A stretch of 64,000 nt of DNA from Sycon ciliatum (taxonomy: Eukaryota; Porifera; Calcarea; Leucosolenida; Sycettidae), in assembly GCF_964019385.1 (NCBI RefSeq), contig NC_088645.1:37676632-37740631 (forward strand), in the 5' to 3' direction. Made by a program: the position numbers and the translations under genes. Of the stretch, positions 42,300 through 54,123 are shown in pieces. Each line of letters begins with the position of its first letter. The first letter of the stretch is position 1. Under the pieces are notes generated by a model. That model had not been told where the DNA came from, did not search any database, and saw only the letters and a list, made by a program, of their open reading frames with translations.

Positions 42300-45040
42300 A
42301 ACTTAAAATCGCATTAAAAACAGGCAAGTATGCCTTCTTACGTGTGTGCGCCTAGATGTGCGGCATCCCTACATGTATGTTAGAAGTCAGTCTTTTCTTT
42401 CACATCTAACTGAAGAGCAAAACCCACATCTTCCGTCACCGCTATTGCTAGCGTGGCTAGTTACCTGAATACAGTGCACGTTGTACATGTTCAATATGTT
42501 CCTGTACCTTCATATTATTACATTCCTGTACCTGAAAATTTTCGAACAATGTAGCCACTCTTTCCCGTGGCTTGATGTGCAGGTACCCGAGAGAGGGATG
42601 GGCGGATGGGGGGGGGGAGGAATGTTTTCAAACTTCCCTCAGGCCACTATATATGGAAACGTTAAATACCCGGAAAATGAATTGTCTTCAAATCGACACT
42701 CTTCATTTTGACACGCTCTTTTCTTCTATCACTTCAACAAAGAACCTGCACCCGACGCTATCTGAGAACACTGTTTGGTTGGTTGGTTTAGTTAAATTTG
42801 CACAATAAGCGGGAGCTAGGCCCAATGAAATGAACAGGAATAGACAAGTCGCATTTAGAAAAGAATGGAGAGCAATTCGAAAAGTACGAAAGAAACAGTA
42901 TCTGACAGGGTGGTCAAGCGAGTATCAGGGGTGACAGTGGCCAAGGAGAGCTAGGGGGTGGGCTAGTCTGAGCAACATTATGGTAAGCCCCTTATGCTGA
43001 ACCTTTTCTGTCTTGCTATGGTCCGAACATCATGCCACAGCAGGTTCCAGAGCGCAAATCCTGCGACGAACTGCCTCAGTAGGGAATAATTGCTCTGGAG
43101 GAAGCTATGAGCACCACAGATGACGCAGTAAAGATGTGCGTGGTTTGACCTTACAAGTGAGAATCTACCTTTCATGTCCTTCCCTTTCACACCCACTGAG
43201 TTTCAATTGAAACTCTCGCTGGATGTTTGGCTACTTGCTTGGAACTGAGTAATTCCAAAACTCACTTTTTCGTGTGGCCAACTGGCCATCAGAGAAACAG
43301 TGCAAACGCTCGAGAATTTAACCCCATTGTACACTGTAGATTAGACGCCGAGTGGAGTAAACATTGTACATGTACATCTTTGCTATGTTCATGTACATCT
43401 TTGCTATGTTCATGTAGATCTTCATGTATTGCCGACTATATCCTGTAGTGAGCGTGTTTGCCACTCGCGCGTTCGTTGCGGACCATCCAGAAGAGTGTAC
43501 CGTGAATCTTCCATTCTTTACGTGTGTGTGTGTGTGTGCGTGCGATATCATGTAGATTAATGTGTATTTTGTGCGGCAACAATCAAGTTAGAGAAAAACT
43601 AGGATTGGAAAACCCATACACAAGTTTCGTAGCCGTACATCTACATGTATCATTGATCCTTGGTCCCTTGGTCTAATCATCTTCACCTGTGTACAATTAC
43701 ATGATGGAGCGGGGCGGAAGAGATCATGATGCACTCCAAACGTATGCAATGACCAACATGCCAAAACGGGAAAGGACCCTCACCCCGGTGTGGAAAGTTG
43801 CCAAACGAAACGGTATCCTTCAATCAACCAACTTACATGTGCACATGTGTGAAAGAGCATAAGAAGAGCTCAGCAATGCATGTGGGATGTAGATAGTGCG
43901 TAGAAACATGCATGCAAGACGCGACCTGCAGTGATTTAGCCCAGCTGTAGTGGGTGTGGTGGTGTCAGCCAACCCCGCAGCTACTCATGCATATTAACAA
44001 GAGCAGTAACACAGCTCTTGAGCTTGGCAACACAGGCAACCGTTCCGCTTCTAACTTAATCTAAGCTTTATCAGCTCCGCTCCACGTGATGCCAATAAAT
44101 CAAGCAAGTGGGCTAATTTATTACAGTACCATGCAGCGCGGTTGGTATAGCACAAAATCCAACTGCCCTTCTGGACGGTTTTCTAGAAAGTCGGAAATGT
44201 CCACTAGCTTTCCTGTTCATTGTCGAGTCATTGTCGTCTATTATCCGCGGACAGTCCTGCTCATCTGGAAACTTTATTGCCCCGTGCCTTGCAGAGAGCA
44301 AGAGGAGAGACACTGCGGGGCTGGAGAGTTTCCTTGTACTGAGTACCTGTTTTGATGAATGGCTACAAGTAGCTTTGCATGCTCGCAAGCAGCGTTGTCT
44401 TTCCTTCCTGCCGGTCCTTGACCAGGTGCCATGGACTCGTGATGGATAGAATCTGGAGTCTGGCAGGTTGGACTGGTTCCATGTACTTGATGCAGCTCAT
44501 TTTGGCCACATGCACACTGCGAGCTGAATGCTATTGTAATGAAGAAATCCATCTGAACACAACACCAACACGCGATCTTTGCATACTTAAAGATTTTTGT
44601 TTGCATTTGTTTGGATTGAATCTCCACAGGCTTTGGCGTAGATTGAGTAAATCCACTCTATCACATTACTAATGCTATGTACAGCATGCATCAGAATATT
44701 CTCATTATAAGAGCACCAAGACGTCTAGGCGAGAAAATATTAATATGTTGGTAATAGCATCTGCTTGATGGACAGTGAGCCCAAATAAATACTGGAAGAC
44801 GATTATGTAGACGTGTGTTTGACGTCGGAGGGGATTGAGAAAATGCCTCACAGGGGAATCAAACGAACATTGCCTGTACAGTGACCATTAGACCACATTA
44901 GTCTAATAGAGATCAGATGTGACAATATCTAGCTGAGCCTAGTTGGTTCTACCCATAGTCAAGAACAAATGTCAATAATTATAGAATGTTCAATGTTTCT
45001 TGCCGTGATCTGTTCCAGTTTCCGATATCAAACGCCAGAC
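42300..45040. other. No gene assigned
   Basis: Several open frames below 120 codons (for example 44274-44627 minus) lack recognisable motifs. Tandem CATGTACATCTTTGCTATGT units at about 43365-43415 and a GT run at 43523-43540. Nothing else supported. Confidence 0.35.
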
Positions 45041-45050
45041 CTGTAATTAT

Positions 45051-45335
45051 TTACTGGCAGAAAACGCCATCCATTTTATTGGTATTGTTCGAGCGGGGAC
45101 CAGGCACAGGCCGTTGGGTGGTCGTGAAGGCAAACGCCAGGTTGTTGCTGCTGGTTGAAGAGGTTGTGGACTTCAGAGAGAGGTTCGACTCTTGCGCCTT
45201 CAGCGAGCTCGCTTCGGTGGCGTTGGGCGTCTTCGGACGAACACTCACGGAGCTGAGCGCTTCTCTTTTGTGGGCTTGGGTGCGGCGTCGCTCATTCTGA
45301 CTCAATGCCGCGTATTGTGACTGCTCCGAACCCAT
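45051..45335 (-). CDS. Small Ser/Thr-rich protein, possible N-myristoylation
   Basis: Starting at the ATG at 45335 (MGSEQSQ...), 94 residues. The open frame continues upstream to 45374 but that start has poorer context. Gly at position 2 followed by Ser/Gln fits an N-myristoylation signal. Basic residues at 15-24 (ERRRTQAHKR) could aid membrane or nucleic-acid contact. A Ser/Thr-rich stretch occupies 51-64. A TATATAA box lies 169-176 bp upstream. No match to the two other small-gene families. Function unknown. Confidence 0.45.
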   Translation of the reverse strand: MGSEQSQYAALSQNERRRTQAHKREALSSVSVRPKTPNATEASSLKAQESNLSLKSTTSSTSSNNLAFAFTTTQRPVPGPRSNNTNKMDGVFCQ

Positions 45336-45503
45336 GATGAAAATAGGGAATTTAGCTTTGTTCCACTGAAACACAGGGCTGGAAACTAGGTTCTTTCCAA
45401 AAACTCTCAGGAGGTAGTTTGATCTTCAAACTCTGTGCCTTCTCCCTTCACAGCTGGCAAGAAGTAAAAAGCAATCTGGGGTTTCCAACTTCTTTCGCTT
45501 ACC

Positions 45504-45511
45504 TTATATAA
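45504..45511 (-). promoter_or_regulatory. TATA box (minus strand)
   Basis: TTATATAA on the minus strand, predicting a start near 45480 and a leader of about 145 bases to the ATG at 45335. Confidence 0.55.
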
Positions 45512-47880
45512 TCCCGTTCCCCTCTGTTGGGCGCACTCTACGAGTGCCGCGAAGAGCGCACTTCAAAGTACTTGTGCACATGGCCTTGACGAACTTGCCT
45601 GTATAGTTCACAACACCTTTCACAGGCGGTATTGTATGGTTCAGCGAAGTGAGCAATTGAGGCAACACAACAACTAAAGAGCTGTTGAAGACCTTTTACT
45701 AGTACATGGTTGTTCCATAGTCCAGCATGTTATGCGTTTCGACCCCGAGTTCGGTCTACCGAAGAAGCCCTTCATAATATGAATGACTGCCCATTAGTAC
45801 AGCAGAACAATTGTTCAGGCGTAGATCCTTGAAGTCGTCCACTTTCTGAGATCGTATGGTGTCCGATCCGCCCTTTTCTTCATGCAGTCACGCTCTTCGT
45901 TTTAGTCCAGCCTCTTCCACTTGTTGCTTCCGACCATTGTATTGTGTCGTGTTGCGACCCAGGCCGTGTTGCCAGGAACGCTTTCCGAACTGCTGGGCAT
46001 GACGCACGCACCACCATCGTCCCGGGTGATCCCGAGCCTTTTTGCACTTACAGTACGCTCACTACCAACGCCTACATGTATGGTATCCGTGGTCTCCTAC
46101 CGGAGTCTCGCATTCGTGATCGCCATCTCTTTCCATTGGCCAGAGCTATCCCTGGTGCGGAGCAAGCGATTTGCGTGCCTGGCCCCTTCAACTGCTGGAT
46201 AACGCCTTAGCACGTACACCGAAATGACCAATGTCACGACACTCAACAAAGGCTGGGACGAGCCAGTAACGACACTTAAAACTAACTGTCTTGCTTAGTT
46301 CACGATTCATGGTGGAGACCAGCGAGTGTATTAATGTGACCTGAGACTGTGAGTCGCTGAGACGATTGAACCAGTGACCCTCTCAAGTATCCGAGTGAAG
46401 TCATAACATGTGCAGTGTATGCCTTGTAAACACATAATCAGATATCTCGCCAAAGCTACCAGCGCTTTGCATGTTGTGATGTGCAGTTGCCTAGAAAGCG
46501 AATTAAATCCAAATTAACTAGTAGTGGTGAAACCCCAATAGGTGCTTATCCATCACCCAAGGCGTGTTGTCATCGTATCAGAAACAACGGGCCACTGATG
46601 CCTGCCTGAACGCCAGGGTCAAGTGCTCCGTGGTTTAGAGGAGTGCGCGCGTGAAGTGTTTCTTGTACTGCAGCGGGGTGGCAGCGTTGCCAGTAGCGAC
46701 TACCTCTGCTCGCGATCGCTGTTCACGTTCGCGTCCTCGCTAATACTATAGATGGTAATGGCGTTCAGCTGCCTTTATCCTCGAGGATGTGTACATGCGC
46801 ACCTGTAGCTGTGCTACCAGCATATCCACTTTGTGTTAGGACGAGCTAGTTGGTCCCTTGAACCTGCAAGATCATTTCGAATTAGCTGCCTTGGTAGATC
46901 GAATTGTATTCTTATAATGATATGAAGTCGTCGGGATTAAGCCGCAAACCATTGTGTTGTTCGTAAAGTCATGCTGCTCTGAAAACAATCAGAACTGGCG
47001 GAAGAATATTACTTTAGAGCGTTTCACGTTCAGTATTTAGTAGCTCTACCTAGTGCAAAACAATACATTCCGTCATGCAACTACACACGCATACGCACAC
47101 ACACACACACGCATCCACACACTCACATACAGACACTCTGACAGCCAAGGAGCCTTTCTGTCCATGTGTTTGACTTTTCCACGCTCGGTCTCCACGACAT
47201 TGTGAGCACGCTCTGCACACTAGGTATATCCCACACCAGGCACATCTCTTGTGCGTATGTAACGTATTGTAGCATTTGCGATCGCTGGCGAAAGATTGGA
47301 AACTTGGGGAAGGACATACGTGTAAGAACTTCCCTCAGTATGTCGAACGCCTGAAATAACTGAGCTCTAAGTAATACTTAGATACCTCTTAGGCCACGGT
47401 CAGAAATTAATTTTGATTTGATTCTAGCACTACCGGTTCCTTGCACCTACGGTCCATTCATTGGAAACTGGCACCCTGGCTTTTTGGTGACTCTCTCACA
47501 TACATGTAGTTGTAGATATCGCGAAAACAACAGTACATCCTGCATTGTGTGACCCGTGCAATTTCTCCTTGCCACACTTGAGGCCAGAAAAGTCCAAGAA
47601 CAGGAAAATAGAAATTCAGCCAGGTTTTACAAATTTAGGACAGGTATGCCTTGGCAAAATGTATGGAGAAGCAGATCCACAACCCAGATTTTTGAGATTT
47701 ATAGTGGGTTTTTGATCCTCAATTCGGCCCAAATCCGACTTTCAAAAGCCAGCGGGCCAGTTTCCGACGAATGGACTGTACATGTATCTGGTCCTTACAC
47801 CGTGATGCTCTGTCCATGTACATGTAATAGTACTCCTTTTTGCAGCGCTTACATTTATCGGAGTGCATGATTAGGTTGGT
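45512..47880. other. No gene assigned
   Basis: Overlapping frames at 45921-46210 have no recognised motif. (AC)n at 47095-47120. Nothing else supported. Confidence 0.4.
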
Positions 47881-47881
47881 T

Positions 47882-47975
47882 GGTTGGCATATTTTATTTT
47901 ACTTTGCCAGAATGAACAGGCATTGCTGCCTTCTCGCCCTGGACAGGTGGATTGCCCAAGCTCTCACAAGAAGAT
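47882..47975 (-). mobile_element. LINE 3' tail (minus)
   Basis: In reverse complement: GCGAGAAGGCAGCAATGCCT, GTTCATTC, GTAAAATAAAAT. This is the same 3' end as 40090-40192. Confidence 0.6.
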
Positions 47976-48067
47976 GAGGAAGGAAAGAAATATTACATGA
48001 GAGTGTGAAGCATGCAATTTTATAACAGGAATATTTCATGAGAGCGGGACGCATGCATGATGAGAAA

Positions 48068-48068
48068 T

Positions 48069-48137
<69 letters not shown>

Positions 48138-48146
48138 GAGAGAGAT
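48068..48146. repeat. (GA)n microsatellite
   Basis: About 75 bp of nearly uninterrupted GA repeats. Confidence 0.97.
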
Positions 48147-48890
48147 TTCCGTCACCATGCATTGATTTTCCCGTCACGGGACCTTTTGGGACGGTGATTA
48201 CTAAGTGTCCGCCTAGTAGAAGCTGTGTCAGCAGATTTGGTGTGCTTATAGGGCAGAGTCCATACCAGTTTCAAATGTATAGGTGCCACCGCGTTTGTGC
48301 TCTGGCTCTGCGCCGCAGTGTTCCCCATAATGCAACCATGTAAAGGGATTGAGCAATGCCAACAGACAGTCAGTTACAACCGGGTCCCGCACTCTACCGG
48401 GCAGATCTCGTCTACACTAGTCTCAAACGCATGTATGGGTCTCTGCCTTCAAACAGTAACTTGGACCTGCTGATCACCCGGTGGCTTGAATACGTCCACA
48501 TTGCTCTAATTGAGCCAACCTCGCCTGATTGTCCTTTGTAACAACCCGCCATTGATTCAGAAAAAGACTGATAGCAACCCTCATTTCCCCATACCTGATG
48601 ATGATCTGCAGCCTGCATTTTACTACCTGGAATCAGATGCGGTACACAACGAATAACTCCTTCTACATGTAAGTATTCACATTCACAAATATTTGATGGG
48701 AAAGGATGAGTGTGTCGATTTCCTCAGTTTCGTTCAGCTTTCAAACGATTCAAACGAACGCTTTAAATATGGACAATAATTCGCAAAACCACTTCTTATA
48801 CTGCATCCTGGAACAATTATTATAAACGTGAGTGAGCAAGTCTCTCTTTCACAAGTGCAGGTACATGTACATGTACATGTACATGTAGAT
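48147..48890. other. No gene assigned
   Basis: A 61-codon frame at 48356-48541 has no recognised motif. (ACATGT)n at 48861-48886. Confidence 0.4.
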
Positions 48891-49023
48891 TGTCACGCGC
48901 GACAGGAAAACCCGTTCGACGCCAGCTTTTTCGTACCCTGTGTTGCCGGACGAAAAGAGGGTTTGTCAACTGTGAACCGCTCTATTCAGTAACAGTTACT
49001 ATTCGCAATACGCGCATGCGCTG

Positions 49024-49575
49024 GTGGAGGTGGATGTGGCTTTGGCGACGCCACGTGTGTTGCATGCAGACACGTTTGCATCAGCATCGTTTGCTGCATC
49101 ACCGGCAGAGACGACAACAATACCTACCTCAATATCAACGAGACCCAGAAGAACAACTGCTAATTACACCATGACCTATTTCAGTACGGAAGTACCGAGC
49201 CAACGGAATACACAACAGGAACGTGAGACGAGGGATGGGAGGAGACGGGACCTGATTGCCCCGAGGCAGGAAGTCGTTGAGGAGGATTCGGCCAGTGAGT
49301 CCAGTGATTCCGGTGAGTGTGAGAGCGAGAATGATCGTGTGAGTAAGAGTGGGTGCGAGCGTGTGTTTTCTAGTAGGAAGTCATCAGTGTATAAGCATCT
49401 TGCATCTCGTCCTGATTGCTGTAAGGTTTATTCTGATTCTTCTTTTTCTGTTTTGTGCCGTGCTCGTCATGGTTATAAGTTGCAGTTGAGTGTGTTAGAA
49501 GCCGTTTGTCAACGTATTCATAAGCCTAATCTGTGTGTCCAGAAGGACAGCATTATTCGTTTGAAATTGTTTTAG
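49024..49575 (+). pseudogene. Penelope-like element 3' end (GIY-YIG C-terminus)
   Basis: Residues 120-183 of this frame (SSVYKHLAS... to ...IIRLKLF, stop) resemble the last part of the GIY-YIG endonuclease domain that ends Penelope-like retroelements: K-H at the start of the block, a hydrophobic F-S-V-L strand, an L-x-E-A helix and a K-P-x-L end. Upstream residues are low-complexity and Ser/Glu-rich, and the reverse transcriptase is absent, so the copy is 5'-truncated. The downstream tail has TCCTGAGGAGTGTTGTGCGA and ends in (AAT)n near 49990. Confidence 0.55.
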
Positions 49576-50603
49576 TAGCAACTTGTTCTCACTGTTTGGT
49601 TCTGGTCGGCCATGGTGTCATATCTTGTGTCACAGTATACTAGTAGTCCTTACAAGTTCGTTAAGTGCTTTCGCAGTTTTTCCTGTTATTACCTTAGTGC
49701 TAGGATTATCATTTTCATAGGTGTTGTTTCTTCTCACTCCATTTCTCTTTATTAGTATCTTTCTGGATTGTTTTTCATTAGTACAACGTAGCTTCCTGAG
49801 GAGTGTTGTGCGAAAACTAGTTCGAAGTACAATTTTTTGTTCATCATTTCTTCCATATCACATTTTTTCTTTCTTCCATGTTCTTCACTGCCTTCGTATC
49901 CACTCGTTTTTTGAATACAATAAAGCCTTTGTGAAAATGTCGGTTCAGCTCGTTCTGTTGATCGCAATTCTAATAATAATAATAATAATTTTAATATAGC
50001 TATGAATAGGATGAAGGCCGCAGACATCACGCAACTACTTTACTTGTTCGACATGTATTTACTGTGCATTTTATAACAAAAATATTATTGAAAACCCATA
50101 ATCAATTTTCTTGTTCCTATCATCAGTGGGAAAAATACGGAACTAAGGATACAACCAAAGAAACTGAATTTAAGTACTGTAAATAGAAATGTTATAACCG
50201 CAATCAATAAAACTAGCTGAACCGACATTTGTGTACTTTATTCATGCAATGCAAAAAACGGTGGAGACGATGTGCAATAAAACGATGAAAATATGAAGAA
50301 ATGGTGTAGGGAAAAAATATGGATTCAAACAAGTTTTCGTACAACACTCATCAGGAATCGTCGTTGTACTAAAGGACACTGAAACAAAAGTTGAACTATT
50401 ATAGAAAATCTAAGTTAGAGAAATAACACTAAGAGCAACAACAGTGAAATTTACAAGTGTGAATTTTAACAATCAAAGCGAGAACTGAACAAAGGAGAAA
50501 GGAAGGAACGACAACGTGATAACACATAACAGCAGTACATTACACCCAGAACATTAACGGCCAAGCTTTAGTAGTAGTAGTAGTAGTAGATTTTATTATT
50601 TTA

Positions 50604-50900
50604 CTAGGGGAGTCCCAACAGGCGTTGCCTTTTTACTGGGAACCCTAGGTGAATTTTTACCATGTTTACATACAGAGTAAGAGACGGGGCCTGACGGCAG
50701 TCAGTGGGAAGAGCATTCCATCTGTCTGCCGCCAGGAAAGAAATAGAACGCATGCCATATTGCGTAGAAACAGGCGGAAGAACTAATGCGCGCTGTGCCT
50801 GGCCGCGCGTGCGAGCCTGGTGTCTAGGCACAGCAGCCCTAAGCTGGAACAAGGTTTGGAGAAGGGGACTAGCAAGATGTGGGGTCAAGCAGCGGTACAC
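50604..50900 (-). pseudogene. LINE ORF2 C-terminal fragment (minus)
   Basis: The minus frame includes RSISFLAADRWNALPTDCR and the end LGFPVKRQRLLGLP before the stop. The S-x(3)-A-x-x-W-N-x-L-P motif marks the end of many non-LTR reverse transcriptase ORFs. A (TAC)n tail follows on the minus strand near 50565-50590. Confidence 0.75.
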
Positions 50901-51149
50901 GAAAACATAGAGTTTAAGATTTGTGCGCTGTTCAAAAGAATAGAGATGATATTTGCAGCTTTACATTGCATGAGTAAAGTACACAAATGTCGGTTCAGCT
51001 AGTTTTATTGATTGCGGTTATAAAATTGTTGTCTCCTCGCCGTGTGTTTAAATAGAAATGTGTTAGAAATAACAACAAAATACAAGTGCAATAAAACCAC
51101 AAAAGAAACGCAAAAAGGTAACAAGATTACGTAACCAAAGGCGAGAAGG

Positions 51150-51255
51150 CTTCATTTCTGACTCTTCTTACTGGTTGTCATCGCTTCCATAATATTGGGC
51201 AGAACTGCCCGTTTGCCATGCGATGTAAAATAAATAAACAACAAACAAACAAGGC
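51150..51255 (+). mobile_element. LINE 3' tail with (CAAA)n
   Basis: GGGCAGAACTGCCCGTTTGC hairpin, ATGTAAAATAAATAAAC and a CAAA-type microsatellite, as in the other tails of this style. Confidence 0.55.
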
Positions 51256-51565
51256 GCTAAATGAAGTGTCAACCTACGAATACAACTTCAGTGCAACAAC
51301 GTGCTCCTTCTGCTTACACAAAACAGGCTTATGAATACGTATACAGACTGCCTCAAGGACTTTCAACTGTTGGACATAACGCGCACGACACAGTACAGAA
51401 AAATGAGAGTCATCATACACACTAAGACAGTCAGTAAATACATGTCGAACAAGTAACGTAGTTGCGTGATGTCTGCGGCCTTCATCCTATTCATAGCTAT
51501 ATTAAAATTATTATCTCCACGTAGGATAATAATAATAATAACAACATAAGAATAATAATAAGAAA

Positions 51566-51826
51566 ATGGCTGAAAAGCGCTCGAAATATTATGATTTGAA
51601 GCGGGAGATTTCCAGGATTTGGTCCCTCGCCCAGGTTGACGTGGTCCCTGTGGTTGTCGGTGCCCTGGGAGGCTTGGTAGGGGAGACTCCTCAATGCCTT
51701 CGGAATGTGCAGGGAGGAGACCTGGCTATTGTGCAACAGGAGGCTATCCAAGGTTCGATTAAAATACTAAGAACTATCCTTAACCATGATGTAGATGCAC
51801 CTCTGCTGCGTTTGCATGTTCAATAG
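51566..51826 (+). pseudogene. LINE ORF2 C-terminal fragment (VVGALG type)
   Basis: The frame encodes ISRIWSLAQVDVVPVVVGAL followed by G and, later, a QQEAIQGSIKILRTIL helix. The W...V-x-V-V-P-V-V-V-G-A-L-G block and the following I-Q-x-x-A...R-x-L helix are a frequent C-terminal signature of animal non-LTR elements. It stops at 51826. Upstream domains are missing. Confidence 0.7.
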
Positions 51827-51829
51827 GTA

Positions 51830-52150
51830 AGAGACTTGAATAACGACTGATAAATACTGATATTTCCTTTGTAACTCCCTTCATTGGTTGATGCACTTTG
51901 CCTGTCGCTGCAAATTCTTTATTATTGTTTTGATGTTGGAGTTCGGATTGAGTTTCTTTCCTTTCTTCCTCTTCCTTCCCCTATTTCTTGTCCCTTTGGT
52001 TTTTAGCTTTTTATATTTTTTCACTTTCTTTTTGCTGTCCCACCCATGGAAATATTTCCCGGTGGGTCTGGCGTATCGCCTTCGAAAGAAGTGAACGAGA
52101 GAGCTTGGAAGCTCAGGGCCCTACGCTATGCTTTTTTGCCTTGATGACCT
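51830..52150. other. LINE 3' flank, no gene
   Basis: T-rich sequence. Nothing further supported. Confidence 0.4.
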
Positions 52151-52513
52151 AGACAAAAAAAAGCATAGGGATGTTATAAATTCTTTAAAAAAATCCTTTT
52201 TTTAAGACATAACCTGGGATTCGAACCCGCACTATCGCGCGCCCTGCATGCATCCCCCGATACACTTCGCATACATACTAATTCTTCCAAGTTGTTTCAC
52301 ATTGTGATCTTGCATTTGAAAGCCCTATTTGAATATGCATTGTGGCCAGCCGTCTTTGATGGCACGGTACGGTAGGGGATAGGTACGGGACAGGTACGAT
52401 CGAGGGTAATACGACACCGTCTCCCGTACCGTACCATCAAACACAGCTGGCCACATACAGCTGGCCGCACTATTCAAATAGGGCTTTCAAACCCAAGATA
52501 ATAACGTGAAGCA

Positions 52514-53513
52514 GGTTGCCAAAGTCGCCTCCGGAGATCCGTACCCGAGATGGCCCTGGAGACCACGGAGCTCGGAATCGATTTTTCGGGGCAAAGAGAC
52601 ACATGGATTGATGTGTTTGTGTGTTTTGTTTTGCTTGTGCCATGACTTGCGTTTCGTTCCTTTTAGTGTATTGGTAGTTGTTTGTTGCTGCCGACTTCTA
52701 GTAGTAGTGTAGGAATAGAGCAGGACTTGTAGTAGTAGCAACGATAGTGTGGATAGTCGCATGGATCTGCCGTTTGACTCTCTGAAACCTTTCAAAGGTT
52801 TGACGATTGGAACTAAAAAGAGAATTTTTGGTAGTGGTAGAACGTTCAAGAGAGGGCAGAAGTTTGCAAAGGAGGGTTTTGTTCATGCTGTGACAATATC
52901 ATTGTCTGAAGCGGATGATGATGATGATGCTGTAGTCAGTGCATTTTGTTGGGCAAGCCAGACGAAGGATAAAAAAACACAAGGTGTTCCTGGCCATCAA
53001 CTGCACTAACTTCGACCTGCTGCTTGGTTTCTTGGCATTGGCATTGGCTTTTTTGGGCTTAGACTTCGGACATTTTCTCAACGGTCTCTTTTCTGGAGCT
53101 TTCCTACACAAAGGATACGACTTGTGAGAGAAATATACCGGATATGGCTGGTCCTTGGATTTCTCCCCGTTGTGGAAATGCTTGTAGCACAAGCAAGTGT
53201 CCTTGGATGGCACCAGATCTTTTCTATTGATTCTTGTGAGCCAAATGGCTCGCACTGTCGGCTTACGAGGGAGAAAATGAAATTTGATCTTCTTTCCTTT
53301 CACTCTCCTTGTCGAGCAACCCACAGCACAACAGTGATCATTCTGACCCATCCCCGGTTGCTACAAATAAATAACTGTACCAAAGGGAAGGAAACACACG
53401 TCTAAGGTAAAAAGGAGAAACAACCTGTCACTCTGCCCCGAAAAATCGATTCAAACATCCGTGTTCTCCAGAGCCACCTCGGGAACGGATCCCCGGAGGC
53501 GACTTTGGCAACC
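52514..53513. mobile_element. 1000 bp TIR element encoding a THAP protein
   Basis: GGTTGCCAAAGTCGCCTCCG at 52514 is mirrored by CGGAGGCGACTTTGGCAACC ending at 53513, with arms of about 88 bp including CGATTTTTCGGGGC. The interior carries one THAP ORF on the minus strand and no DDE transposase that I can see. THAP domains occur in P-element and some Harbinger-type transposases, so this may be a derivative. The superfamily is unproven and no target duplication is evident. Confidence 0.65.
52899..53351 (-). CDS. THAP zinc-finger protein of a transposable element
   Basis: ATG-initiated, 150 residues. Residues 7-60 show a THAP C2CH finger: C8-A-V-G-C12 (with C7 adjacent), then F-H-F-L-P, W, and C-Y-K-H-F, with the expected spacing, followed by NGEKS and P-x-P-V-Y-F. 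A Lys-rich stretch with Ala/Pro (residues about 90-110) follows. The normal end is unclear because the frame runs into a (GAT)n/(ATC)n tract near 52915, which adds Ile residues. THAP fingers bind DNA, commonly transposon ends. It sits between 88 bp TIRs with no other ORF of note. Lack of a catalytic domain makes it an accessory or truncated transposase N-terminus. Confidence 0.7.
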   Translation of the reverse strand: MGQNDHCCAVGCSTRRVKGKKIKFHFLPRKPTVRAIWLTRINRKDLVPSKDTCLCYKHFHNGEKSKDQPYPVYFSHKSYPLCRKAPEKRPLRKCPKSKPKKANANAKKPSSRSKLVQLMARNTLCFFILRLACPTKCTDYSIIIIIRFRQ

Positions 53514-53626
53514 CGTCTATGCAGCTGCCCGCAATATTCAAATAGGGCTTTCAAACGCAAGATAATAACGTGAAGCAACTTGGAAGAATGGGTATGAATG
53601 CGAAGTGTATGGGGGAATGCATGTAG

Positions 53627-54123
53627 GGCGATAGTAGGCCTTGACAGATTATGCTAATATTTTCGTGAAATTATGCTTTTCGCATTGCTGACAAAATTGC
53701 AGAATTATGCTATTTTTATGCTAAAAGTTATCATATTGTGCCGCATTATGCTCACATATGCTGCTAATGTATAATGGTTCTGTGCAAAATAACAGGGGAA
53801 TTTTTGTAGAGGGCGTTGTACTGTAGTAGCAAAAGTTCAACGGGCTCAACGCACCGTCCGACCTAGTATAGCTACGACCGTCGCGTCACTGATTGTAGTG
53901 GACTGGACATGTTATCAAGGGAGTCGTAAACCTACAACTTTCTGGTGCATCTACTTATACTTATAGAACATGTACAACTGTATGGAATTTGATGCGAACA
54001 GGCGGATTATTCCAATTTTATGCGATTCGTATGCAATTTGCCTCGAATTATGCGATTATTCGATTTTGGTAGGAATTATGCGAAAATTTATGCTAGCATA
54101 ATCTGTCAAGGCCTAGGCGATAG
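53627..54123. mobile_element. hAT-like MITE with 8 bp duplication
   Basis: TAGGCCTTGACAGATTATGC at 53635 and GCATAATCTGTCAAGGCCTA ending at 54115 are perfect inverted repeats. GGCGATAG is duplicated at 53627-53634 and 54116-54123. The 481 bp interior has many ATTATGC motifs and no coding capacity. The insertion splits the right arm of the foldback, whose left arm shows the empty site. A related TTATGC-rich fragment lies at about 56400-56515. Confidence 0.9.

Larger units (their letters stand above)
49979..51517. mobile_element. Element with 86 bp terminal inverted repeats
   Basis: TTTTAATATAGCTATGAATA and GATGAAGGCCGCAGACATCA (49979-50064) are mirrored exactly or nearly so at 51431-51517. 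Inside is a second inverted pair (about 50190-50253 and 50963-51029) including AGCTGAACCGACATTTGTGT. A reverse-oriented copy of the Penelope-like tail (50310-50360) and a LINE fragment also lie inside. No target duplication is clear because both flanks are AAT-rich. Confidence 0.65.

Noticed and set aside
45921-46210. Two overlapping plus-strand frames of about 90 codons
   Set aside because: No domain, promoter or splice context; either could be chance.
52749-53009. Plus-strand 86-codon frame with DDDDD run
   Set aside because: Antisense shadow of the THAP ORF; the acidic run is a GAT microsatellite.
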